Positions 1 through 4,945 of a stretch of 8,802 nucleotides of DNA are shown piece after piece. The first letter of the stretch is position 1. The number at the start of each line of letters is the position of its first letter. The translations under genes were made by a program, and so were the position numbers. The stretch covers positions 1-8,802 of the forward strand of contig JAPLUJ010000621.1 of assembly GCA_026397695.1 (NCBI GenBank). Direction: 5' to 3'. The notes under the pieces are model-generated. The model saw only the letters and a list, made by a program, of their open reading frames with translations. It made no database searches and had not been told where the DNA came from. Source of the DNA: Verrucomicrobiota bacterium (GTDB lineage: Bacteria; Verrucomicrobiota; Verrucomicrobiia; Verrucomicrobiales; Akkermansiaceae).

Positions 1-167
1 AAGGCGCTTGGTTGGTGGGAACGGTCAAAGACGACCAGCAAATCAATGTCGCTCCCCGGACCGAACTCGGGCCGCAGCACTGAGCCAAATGCGTGGAGGG
101 TCTTGACGTGATGGTCACGACACAGTCTTTGGATACTGGAGAAGTGTTGTTCGAGCAGGGAGGGCAT
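1..167 (-). CDS. MNT-type nucleotidyltransferase domain protein, partial (3' end outside window)
   Basis: The minus strand reads about 55 codons from an ATG at 167-165 and leaves the window still open. The visible protein starts MPSLLEQHFSSIQRL and contains a glycine-serine signature (FGSVLRPEF, about residues 32-40), then GSDIDLLVVF (about 42-51). This is the GSx(n)DxD metal and nucleotide site of the polymerase-beta-like minimal nucleotidyltransferase (MNT) family. By family knowledge such proteins are often the MntA antitoxin that AMPylates a HEPN toxin, or stand-alone nucleotidyltransferases. The partner would lie beyond position 1, so the role is inferred only. The frame stays open upstream and an in-frame GTG lies 13 codons before the ATG, so the start is uncertain; no clear Shine-Dalgarno precedes the ATG. 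It is divergent from abiEi. Confidence 0.75.
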   Translation of the reverse strand, partial: MPSLLEQHFSSIQRLCRDHHVKTLHAFGSVLRPEFGPGSDIDLLVVFDRSHQPSA

Positions 168-365
168 GGTGGGGTGAATGCTGGAAATTATCAGGGAGGA
201 CACCAGAGAACAAGGCACAAGTGTGATGCCCCGAGAAGAACGACAGTTGGAGACTCAAATTATCTATTACCAAGCTCTGCCGACCCTCCGCCATCCTGCC
301 GCGCATCCCGTTGGGGACAAAGTCGGCGCGGCGAGCCGCCACGCCCTACGCGAATGAATTGTTGG
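168..365. other. Non-coding spacer upstream of the MNT gene
   Basis: This is the part of the divergent spacer before the heptamer array. I see no convincing gene, RNA or terminator in it. Open frames crossing it on both strands show no recognisable protein and run into the low-complexity array. A GACAGTT at 242-248 resembles the half-sites at the abiE promoter but stands alone. The promoter of the minus-strand nucleotidyltransferase should lie here; a GATAAT can be read on the minus strand, but no matching -35 box was found. Confidence 0.5.
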
Positions 366-399
366 CCCCCCGCCCCCCGCCCCCCGCCCCCCGACCCCC
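366..399 (-). other. Putative G-quadruplex motif on the minus strand
   Basis: The minus strand of the C-rich units has four runs of six G separated by a single C, plus a fifth run of five G (complement of 395-399). This satisfies the intramolecular quadruplex pattern of four G-tracts with 1-nt loops, a class expected to be very stable. It lies between the divergent nucleotidyltransferase and abiE genes. The sequence match is direct; formation in the cell and any regulatory effect are inference. Confidence 0.65.
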
Positions 400-491
400 G
401 ACCTCCGACCTCTGGTCTCTGGTCTCTGGTCTCTGGTCTCTGGTCTCTGGTCTCTGGTCTCTGGCCTCTGGTCTCTGGTCTCTGGTCTCTG
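366..491 (+). repeat. Heptamer tandem array 1 (18 units, graded)
   Basis: There are eighteen consecutive 7-bp units in unbroken register. Four are CCCCCCG (366-393), followed by ACCCCCG, ACCTCCG and ACCTCTG (394-414). Then come seven GTCTCTG (415-463), one GCCTCTG (464-470) and three more GTCTCTG (471-491). The next seven bases, GCTTCTT, are a degenerate end. Because 7 is not a multiple of 3, all frames can stay open across it and encode a 7-residue pattern (VSGLWSL on plus, QRPETRD on minus), so the ORFs through it are almost certainly spurious. Heptamer arrays of this general kind are known in cyanobacteria as STRR sequences. The array ends 10 bp before the TTGACA of the abiE promoter. Confidence 0.95.
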
Positions 492-501
492 GCTTCTTTT
501 C

Positions 502-554
502 TTGACAGAAACTGTCGGGATGTGACAGTTTCCTACAGATGCAGCGTATGACAG
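502..554 (+). promoter_or_regulatory. Candidate abiE promoter and AbiEi operator
   Basis: A perfect -35 hexamer TTGACA sits at 502-507; the best -10 candidate at 16-17 bp spacing (GACAGT, 524-529) is poor. Over this sit perfect inverted arms GAAACTGTC (508-516) and GACAGTTTC (524-532), 9 bp each with a 7-nt spacer. The left arm overlaps a second palindrome, GACAG-AAA-CTGTC (504-516). Counting half-sites, GACAG occurs at 504-508, 524-528 and 550-554 and its complement at 512-516. AbiEi antitoxins are known to bind inverted repeats upstream of their own operon and to repress it, so this is the natural autoregulatory operator. If the -35 is real, transcription would begin close to the ATG at 539, implying a leaderless message or a start further in. 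Confidence 0.6.
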
Positions 555-1177
555 AGCTTGCCCAGATCCATGCTTCTCGCGGTTTTTTCATGCGCGGGGA
601 GGCAGCCGTATGGATGCGTGGGAGCAAGGACTCGTTGGGTGCGATGCTGAAGCGGGCGGTGGCCAGCGGCGAGATCCTGCGGATCTGCCGCGGGTTGTAT
701 GGTCTGGACCGGCGCTATTTGCGGGAGAGTCTGCATCCTTACGTGCTGGCGCAGCCGATGTATGGTCCCAGCTACATCAGCATGGAATCCGCGCTTTCGT
801 ATCACGGGTGGATTCCAGAGGCCGTGCATGCGGTCACCAGCGCCACCGTGAGACGTTCCGCCACCTTCAACACCCCGTTCGGCCCATTCAGTTTTACCCG
901 GGTTGCGCAACGGACATTTTTCGCCGGGGTGGAGCGAGTGGAAGTCGGACCGGGGGCGGTTTTTCTGCTAGCCTCGCCGCTCAAGGCACTTGCCGACTAC
1001 GTCCACGTTCACGCTCTGGCCACGGAGGCGCCGCCGGATCTGATCGCCAGCCTGCGGGTGGATGTGCATGCGTTGGCGGCGCAATCACCCGCCGCATACG
1101 CCGAGGTGGCGGCGGCGGGTTATGGCTCCGCAGTCAGGCAATTCATGAGTAAACTCGCACAACTCCAGCACCCATGA
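539..1177 (+). CDS. abiEi: AbiEi-family type IV antitoxin / autorepressor
   Basis: This 212-residue protein has the AbiEi layout. An N-terminal winged-helix DNA-binding region (about residues 5-60) contains FMRGEAA and the wing-like GEILRICRGLYGL (about 44-56). The antitoxin domain follows, with the family block YISMESALSYHGWIPE (79-94) and VTSATVRRS (99-107). Family knowledge: AbiEi neutralises the AbiEii nucleotidyltransferase toxin without forming a stable complex and represses the operon through upstream inverted repeats. Its stop overlaps the abiEii start by 4 bp (ATGA), so translation is coupled. The start is uncertain: ATG at 539 lies only 6 bp after the inverted repeat and has no Shine-Dalgarno, and ATG at 548 is an in-frame alternative. 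Product identity is firm. Confidence 0.92.
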   Translation: MQRMTELAQIHASRGFFMRGEAAVWMRGSKDSLGAMLKRAVASGEILRICRGLYGLDRRYLRESLHPYVLAQPMYGPSYISMESALSYHGWIPEAVHAVTSATVRRSATFNTPFGPFSFTRVAQRTFFAGVERVEVGPGAVFLLASPLKALADYVHVHALATEAPPDLIASLRVDVHALAAQSPAAYAEVAAAGYGSAVRQFMSKLAQLQHP

Positions 1178-2046
1178 GCATCCGCATCATCCAGCAACGT
1201 CTAACCGATTACCACTGCCAGTCGGCCCTCGAGGAGGACCAGGCACTGCGCGAGATCACCCAGGAAATCGTGCTGGCCGCCCTGAGCCGCAGCGGAATCT
1301 TCGCATACGCGGGATTTCACGGCGGTACCTGCCTGCGTATTTTCCACGCCCTGAACCGGTTTTCAGAGGATCTGAACTTTGCCCTGTTAGAGCCCGACCC
1401 GGCTTTCTCCTTGGACGCGCATCTCAGGCGGGTGGTGGAGGAACTGGCGGCTTTCGGTTACCGGATCGAGATCGATTCGCGGGGAAATTCCGATCGGACC
1501 GTGCAAGCCGCATTCCTGAAGGATGACTCGATCGGGCGCCTGTTGCGGCTCGATTTCCGCCCGGGTGCCGGTCCGGCGCGCAAACTGCGGATCAAATTGG
1601 AAGTGGATACCCGCCCACCCGCCGGCGCGACCTATGCGATGCCGCTTTTGGATTTTCCGTTTCCCTCTCCGCTCCGGGTTTTCGACCTGCCCAGCCTGCT
1701 GGCGGGGAAGCTCCACGCCGTGCTTTGTCGCTCCCATCTCAAGGGCCGGGATTGGTATGACTTCCTCTGGTATGCCGCACGCCGGGTCCCGGTGAATCAT
1801 GCCCTGCTGAGCGCCTCCCTCGACCAAGCCGGACCCTGGGCAGGCCATGGGCTGCGCTCCGATGATGCCTGGTGCGCTCGGCAATTGCAGCAGAAAATAG
1901 CCGCGCTCGATTGGCATCAAGCGCGCGAAGATGTGCGCCGCTTCGTCAAGCCGGCCGAACTGGCTTCCCTCGACTATTGGTCCGCCGCGTTCTTTCTCGC
2001 CCAGTGTGCCAAGCTGCTGCCGCAGGACCCTGTATCTACTGATTAA
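1174..2046 (+). CDS. abiEii: AbiEii/AbiGii-family nucleotidyltransferase toxin
   Basis: This 290-residue protein is the toxin partner of AbiEi. The nucleotidyltransferase core shows GFHGGTCLRIFHAL (47-60), then RFSEDLNFAL (62-71), KLEVDTRPP (141-149, third acidic residue D145), AGKLHAVLCR (177-186) and KGRDWYDFLWY (190-200). All are family signature blocks, and the length is normal for the family. Family knowledge: AbiEii toxins are GTP-binding or tRNA-modifying nucleotidyltransferases that stop growth and can give abortive infection against phage. Odd point: the usual SEDLDF is SEDLNF here (codons GAT CTG AAC), so the second Asp of the DxD motif is Asn68. The rest of the reading frame is intact, so this is either a subfamily variant or a weakened catalytic site. 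The ATG overlaps the abiEi stop. Confidence 0.92.
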   Translation: MSIRIIQQRLTDYHCQSALEEDQALREITQEIVLAALSRSGIFAYAGFHGGTCLRIFHALNRFSEDLNFALLEPDPAFSLDAHLRRVVEELAAFGYRIEIDSRGNSDRTVQAAFLKDDSIGRLLRLDFRPGAGPARKLRIKLEVDTRPPAGATYAMPLLDFPFPSPLRVFDLPSLLAGKLHAVLCRSHLKGRDWYDFLWYAARRVPVNHALLSASLDQAGPWAGHGLRSDDAWCARQLQQKIAALDWHQAREDVRRFVKPAELASLDYWSAAFFLAQCAKLLPQDPVSTD

Positions 2047-2059
2047 CTCCCGGGTCCAC

Positions 2060-2079
2060 ACCCGCCCGCCGGGTTCTTT
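2060..2079 (+). terminator. Weak candidate terminator after abiEii
   Basis: A short GC stem (ACCCG 2060-2064, CGGGT 2070-2074, loop CCCGC) begins 13 bp after the abiEii stop and is followed by TCTTT. The stem is only 5 bp and the T-run is interrupted, so a rho-independent terminator is possible but not well supported. Confidence 0.3.
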
Positions 2080-2085
2080 GCAAGG

Positions 2086-2133
2086 ATCATTGATCAGACA
2101 AATAATCATGAATCCAGTTGCGAATGCGTTTCT
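2086..2133 (+). repeat. 48-bp palindromic intergenic element, copy A
   Basis: This stretch aligns without gaps to 3621-3668. It shares CAGACAAA and an exact GAATCCAGTTGCG (2109-2121 in this copy), with 37 of 48 bases identical by hand count. It begins with a degenerate palindrome around A2096, in which 7 of 10 arm positions pair (2086-2095 against 2097-2106). The copy at 3621 has the same centre with perfect arms. The two copies are in direct orientation and flank folC on both sides. Function is unknown; it looks like an interspersed intergenic repeat. Confidence 0.65.
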
Positions 2134-2144
2134 CACGCCGGAGC

Positions 2145-2162
2145 GCGAGTCTCCAGACTCGC
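2145..2162. repeat. Perfect inverted repeat, 8-bp arms
   Basis: GCGAGTCT (2145-2152) and AGACTCGC (2155-2162) are perfect complements with a 2-nt spacer CC. It lies between the convergent ends of abiEii and folC, 11 bp after the 48-bp element. No T-run follows on either strand, so it is not a typical terminator. It could be an interspersed palindrome, a transcript-end hairpin or a protein-binding site. Confidence 0.6.
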
Positions 2163-2312
2163 CAGCCAATGAGCCGCCATACCTAGCCGCAAAGAGGCAC
2201 AGCAACCACAAATAATGAATGCCATCAGGCTGATTGCGTATCTTGCGCATTTTTGCGGCAAAAAACACTGGAGGGAAAACCAGGGACTCATCAGTAAGCA
2301 TGAGAGATGGTA

Positions 2313-3524
2313 TTACTGAGCACTCGCCATGTAAGCTGAATCCGTTAGAAAAGCGCGGGCTTCGCCGACGAGGAACAACGAGCCCGCTATCAGAATCGGC
2401 GAGTTATGGGATTGGGCGGCGGCGAAGGCGGCTTGGAAGCTGTCGAAGATTTCATGCGGCGGGGCGTCAGGTGGCAGGCAGGTGGCGAGATCCTGCGGCG
2501 GGACGGCGCGGGGTGTGGCGACCGGGCAGAAGAAGATCCGCGAGCTGATGGGGGCGAGCCAATGCAGAATTCCGGCGATGTCCTTGGCTGCCACCGCGCT
2601 GAAGACCAGCAAGGCTTTTTTCCCCGGAAACCCGGCCAGCCAGGTCTCTGCCAGCACTTTTGCGGATTGCGGGTTGTGCGCGCCATCCAACACCACAGCG
2701 GGCCGGATTTCCTCGAATCGTCCGGGCCATGAGACGTGCGCGAGGCCATGGCGCACGCTGTCCGTGTTGAGGGGCACCCCCGCACGGTGCAGGGCGGCCA
2801 CGGCCAGCGCGGCATTCCATTGCTGGTGCGCGCCGGCGAGCGCGAGCGGGTAACCTAACAACGGCTCCCCGACAAATTCCAGCGGTGCGCGCGCCTCGTT
2901 GGCCTCCTTTTCCAACACATATCTAACAACCGCGTCCTGCACGGCTGAGACCGCCGGTTTTCCGGTGACAAAGATGCCGGCTTTTTCCGCCGCGATGGCT
3001 TCCAGAGAGTCGCCGAGGTATTGCATGTGATCGAGGCCGATGGGTGTGATCACGCAGACATCGGCCGGCACGGCGGTGGTGGCGTCCAGCCTGCCGCCGA
3101 GGCCGGTTTCGAGCACGATGAGGTCGCACTTGCATTCGCGGAACCAACGCATCGCCAGGGTCAGGGTGATCTCGAAAAACGTCGGATAGGTATCCAGTCG
3201 GTCGCAAATCGCTTTGAGTTCACTGAGCATGGCCGCGCACTCGATCTCGGGGATTTCCCGCCCGGAGACCTTGATGCGCTCGCGGAAATCTATCAAATGG
3301 GGCGAGGTGAACAACCCGCATCGCCGACCGCAGGCCCGGGCGATGCTGTCGATCATCGCACAGGTACTGCCTTTGCCGTTGGTGCCCGCCACATGGATCA
3401 CCTGCGTGCCATGCGCCGGATAGGCCAGAAACTCCTTGAGCAGGCGGCGCGGCCCATCGAGCCCGAGTTTGATCCCGAACATCTGGGTGGCAAACAACCA
3501 GTCGATTGCTTCGCGGTAGTCCAT
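2313..3524 (-). CDS. folC: Bifunctional folylpolyglutamate synthase / dihydrofolate synthase
   Basis: This 403-residue cytoplasmic Mur-ligase-family enzyme adds L-glutamate, with ATP, to dihydropteroate and/or to tetrahydrofolates in folate biosynthesis. The family features occur in order: the P-loop HVAGTNGKGST (44-54), GLFTSPHL (70-77), ETGLGGRLDATT (139-150), PIGLDHMQYLGDS (161-173), the lysine of AAEKAGI (K181) and the C-terminal LDGAHNP (279-285). A late GSLFLVGEAR (381-390) completes the glutamate-ligase domain. Length is slightly short but complete. The start is ATG at 3524; no strong Shine-Dalgarno is visible. It converges with abiEii and is divergent from the exported gene at 4037. 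No operon partner is visible on the minus strand within the window. Whether it has one or both activities cannot be told from sequence. Confidence 0.96.
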   Translation of the reverse strand: MDYREAIDWLFATQMFGIKLGLDGPRRLLKEFLAYPAHGTQVIHVAGTNGKGSTCAMIDSIARACGRRCGLFTSPHLIDFRERIKVSGREIPEIECAAMLSELKAICDRLDTYPTFFEITLTLAMRWFRECKCDLIVLETGLGGRLDATTAVPADVCVITPIGLDHMQYLGDSLEAIAAEKAGIFVTGKPAVSAVQDAVVRYVLEKEANEARAPLEFVGEPLLGYPLALAGAHQQWNAALAVAALHRAGVPLNTDSVRHGLAHVSWPGRFEEIRPAVVLDGAHNPQSAKVLAETWLAGFPGKKALLVFSAVAAKDIAGILHWLAPISSRIFFCPVATPRAVPPQDLATCLPPDAPPHEIFDSFQAAFAAAQSHNSPILIAGSLFLVGEARAFLTDSAYMASAQ

Positions 3525-3620
3525 CGTGACACAGCATCCATCACCCGGATTCGGATCTTTGCCAAGTTGTGATTTCGCAAAGAGCGGAGATGCCGCGCCA
3601 ACCGTGCCGCGGCGTTCTCA

Positions 3621-3641
3621 ATAGTTTGTCAGACAAACTAT
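3621..3641. promoter_or_regulatory. Perfect 21-bp palindrome, possible GntR/FadR-type operator
   Basis: The arm ATAGTTTGTC (3621-3630) is the exact complement of GACAAACTAT (3632-3641) around a central A at 3631. The core TTGTCAGACAA fits the TNGTNNNACNA consensus of FadR-subfamily GntR regulators (established consensus; the match is seen directly). It lies upstream of folC and far upstream of the 4037 gene set. The same palindrome, degraded, heads copy A at 2086. It may therefore belong to a repeat family rather than be a locus-specific operator. Confidence 0.45.
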
Positions 3642-3668
3642 AAGGAATCCAGTTGCGTTTGCGTGTCT
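3621..3668 (+). repeat. 48-bp palindromic intergenic element, copy B
   Basis: This is the second copy of the element at 2086-2133, in the same orientation, with the exact GAATCCAGTTGCG at 3645-3657. Here the head is a perfect palindrome and the 3' part ends just before a small stem (GTGTC 3663-3667, GACAC 3673-3677). It lies 97 bp upstream of the folC start and 32 bp before array 2. Confidence 0.65.
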
Positions 3669-3699
3669 TGCTGACACTCAGTGGATTGTGGCTGATCTG

Positions 3700-3839
3700 G
3701 CCTCTGGTCTCTGACCTCTGGTCTCTGGCCTCTGGTCTCTGACATCTGGTCTCTGACCTCTGGTCTCTGGCCTCTGGTCTCTGACCTCTGGTCTCTGGCC
3801 TCTGGTCTCTGGCCTCTGGTCTCTGGCCTCTGGTCTCTG
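3700..3839 (+). repeat. Heptamer tandem array 2 (20 units, 14-bp higher-order period)
   Basis: There are twenty 7-bp units in perfect register. Every second unit is exactly GTCTCTG (ten copies). The alternate units are GCCTCTG (six), ACCTCTG (three) and ACATCTG (one), giving ten 14-bp dimers. Flanking units TGATCTG (3693-3699) and ACATCCA (3840-3846) are degenerate. The unit and its orientation match array 1 at 366-491. Both strands read through in several frames, so apparent ORFs here should be disregarded. Confidence 0.95.
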
Positions 3840-3888
3840 ACATCCAGGCGCGGTGGCCCCACCCAAACCCGGGGCGCAGCAAATTCCT

Positions 3889-3924
3889 TGGCGGATCGTG
3901 ACAAATTGTGTTGTGGCGGATCGT
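3889..3924 (+). repeat. 11-bp direct repeat upstream of the exported gene set
   Basis: TGGCGGATCGT occurs at 3889-3899 and again at 3914-3924, 25 bp apart start to start. A small palindrome ACAA-A-TTGT (3901-3909) lies between the copies. It is about 110 bp upstream of the ATG at 4037 and could be a tandem regulator site, but chance or local duplication is equally possible. Confidence 0.4.
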
Positions 3925-4036
3925 ATCACTTCAGGCTGATGGCGGCGATGCGCTTGATGCTGAATGAACCCATTGCACCAATGAATCGTGAAATGGGGAA
4001 GGACATCAATCGAAGTGTGAAATCATCCGACAACCT

Positions 4037-4945
4037 ATGAATGCAGCATTTGTTTCCGCGATTTTTCTTTCTCTGGTTCCGGCCACCGGCAGCCCGGCGC
4101 TTGAGATCAAGCCGTCCACCGGTGCCAAGACCGTCTTCACGGAAACCGGCAACGAGTATCCATTCGATACCGGCGTGGTGCGCGGGACGCTGCGTGCCGC
4201 GGGCAAGTCATGGGGGCTGACCGGGGTGATCGATCTCGCGTCGGGCGCAAAAATTTCGCGGGTCAACGGATTGTTCTCGCATTACCGGTTGCTCGATGCG
4301 GAGACGCGCCATGGTGAAGCGGCGTGGGATTGGCCGAGCACGGCGCGGCTGTTAGACAACGGCGCGGTGGAGGTGCGGTGGACGGCGGATGCCGCGCATC
4401 CATTCGACATGACGGCGGTGTACCGGTGGGCGTCGCCCAACACCCTGGACCTCACCACGACGGTGATCGCGCACAAGACACTCCGCCGCTTCGAGGTGTT
4501 TCTGGCGTCCTATTTCGAGGGATTCCCGGCGGTGTTCGGATACGGGAAAACCGGTTTGGTCGAGGGCACGAAATCCATGGGCGATTGGCTGGCGTTCCCA
4601 CGCGATGACGCCGCGACGGCGATGATCGCCGATGGTCGTTGGCAGCGCCCGCCGCATCCGGTCACTTTCAAGCCCGTCACGCAGTATGCGGGGGCGCTAG
4701 GTATGCGACGCGACGCGAAGACCGGTTTGGTCGGCTTGGTGATGGCCCCACCGGCGGATTGTATTGGCGTGATGATGCCCTACGGCGAGGATGGGCACCG
4801 CTCGTTATACCTCTCGCTGTTTGGGCGCGACGTCAAGGACGGCGAAACCGCCACGGCGCGGTCGCGCCTGGTCATCGGTCGCGATCTAACTGACAAACAG
4901 GCGATCGAACTCTACGCAACATATCAAAAGGAGAACACACCATGA
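4037..4945 (+). CDS. Exported hypothetical protein, probable mutarotase-like beta-sandwich
   Basis: I cannot assign a named family with certainty. The 302-residue protein begins with a hydrophobic, signal-peptide-like segment (about residues 1-19, MNAAFVSAIFLSLVPATGS). It lacks the usual early Lys/Arg, so export is likely rather than certain. The remainder is rich in alternating beta strands, for example VEVRWTADAAHPFDMTAVYRW (111-131, broken here as VEVRWTADAA and HPFDMTAVYRW), TLDLTTTVIAHKTLRRFEVF (137-156) and HRSLYLSLFGRD (254-265). This resembles galactose-mutarotase-like domains of carbohydrate-active proteins, by pattern only. No catalytic residues can be named. The ATG at 4037 is the only good start, with no clear Shine-Dalgarno. 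The gene overlaps the oxidoreductase start by 4 bp, so the two are co-expressed and probably act in one pathway. Confidence 0.75.
   Translation: MNAAFVSAIFLSLVPATGSPALEIKPSTGAKTVFTETGNEYPFDTGVVRGTLRAAGKSWGLTGVIDLASGAKISRVNGLFSHYRLLDAETRHGEAAWDWPSTARLLDNGAVEVRWTADAAHPFDMTAVYRWASPNTLDLTTTVIAHKTLRRFEVFLASYFEGFPAVFGYGKTGLVEGTKSMGDWLAFPRDDAATAMIADGRWQRPPHPVTFKPVTQYAGALGMRRDAKTGLVGLVMAPPADCIGVMMPYGEDGHRSLYLSLFGRDVKDGETATARSRLVIGRDLTDKQAIELYATYQKENTP
4928..4933 (+). promoter_or_regulatory. Strong Shine-Dalgarno before the oxidoreductase
   Basis: AAGGAG lies 8 nt before the ATG at 4942, inside the end of the upstream gene. It fixes the oxidoreductase start and indicates re-initiation after the overlapping TGA. 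It stands out because the other plus-strand genes here lack a clear ribosome-binding site. Confidence 0.8.

Larger units (their letters stand above)
3525..4036. other. 512-bp divergent intergenic region between folC and the exported gene set
   Basis: This spacer holds, in order, the second palindromic element (3621-3668), heptamer array 2 (3700-3839) and an 11-bp direct repeat (3889-3924). No conserved protein is encoded: frames open on the minus strand between 3541 and 3929 owe their openness to the array and read as QRPETRD-type low-complexity sequence. Promoters for folC (minus) and for the 4037 gene (plus) should lie here, but I could not assign convincing -35/-10 pairs. Confidence 0.7.

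Noticed and set aside
366..491. Heptamer arrays as CRISPR arrays
   Set aside because: Units are 7 bp, contiguous and without spacers, so they are simple tandem repeats.
93..551. Plus-strand open frame running through heptamer array 1
   Set aside because: Its openness comes from the 7-bp repeat; the product is low-complexity (VSGLWSL) with no recognisable domain, and its start lies antisense to the MNT gene.
346..627. Minus-strand open frame with QRPETRD repeats
   Set aside because: It is a translation of array 1 plus the antisense of the abiEi start; all frames of the array are open.
2250..2264. TTTTTGC-G-GCAAAAA palindrome as a folC terminator
   Set aside because: The stem is AT-rich with essentially no loop, so it would not form a stable terminator hairpin; noted only as a palindrome.
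1387..2301. 304-codon minus-strand open frame antisense to abiEii
   Set aside because: It is a shadow of a high-GC gene with clear family motifs on the plus strand; no domain is recognisable and it crosses the repeat-bearing spacer.
3541..3929. Three overlapping minus-strand frames upstream of folC
   Set aside because: They consist mainly of array 2 read in its three frames, giving the same RDQRPET pattern.
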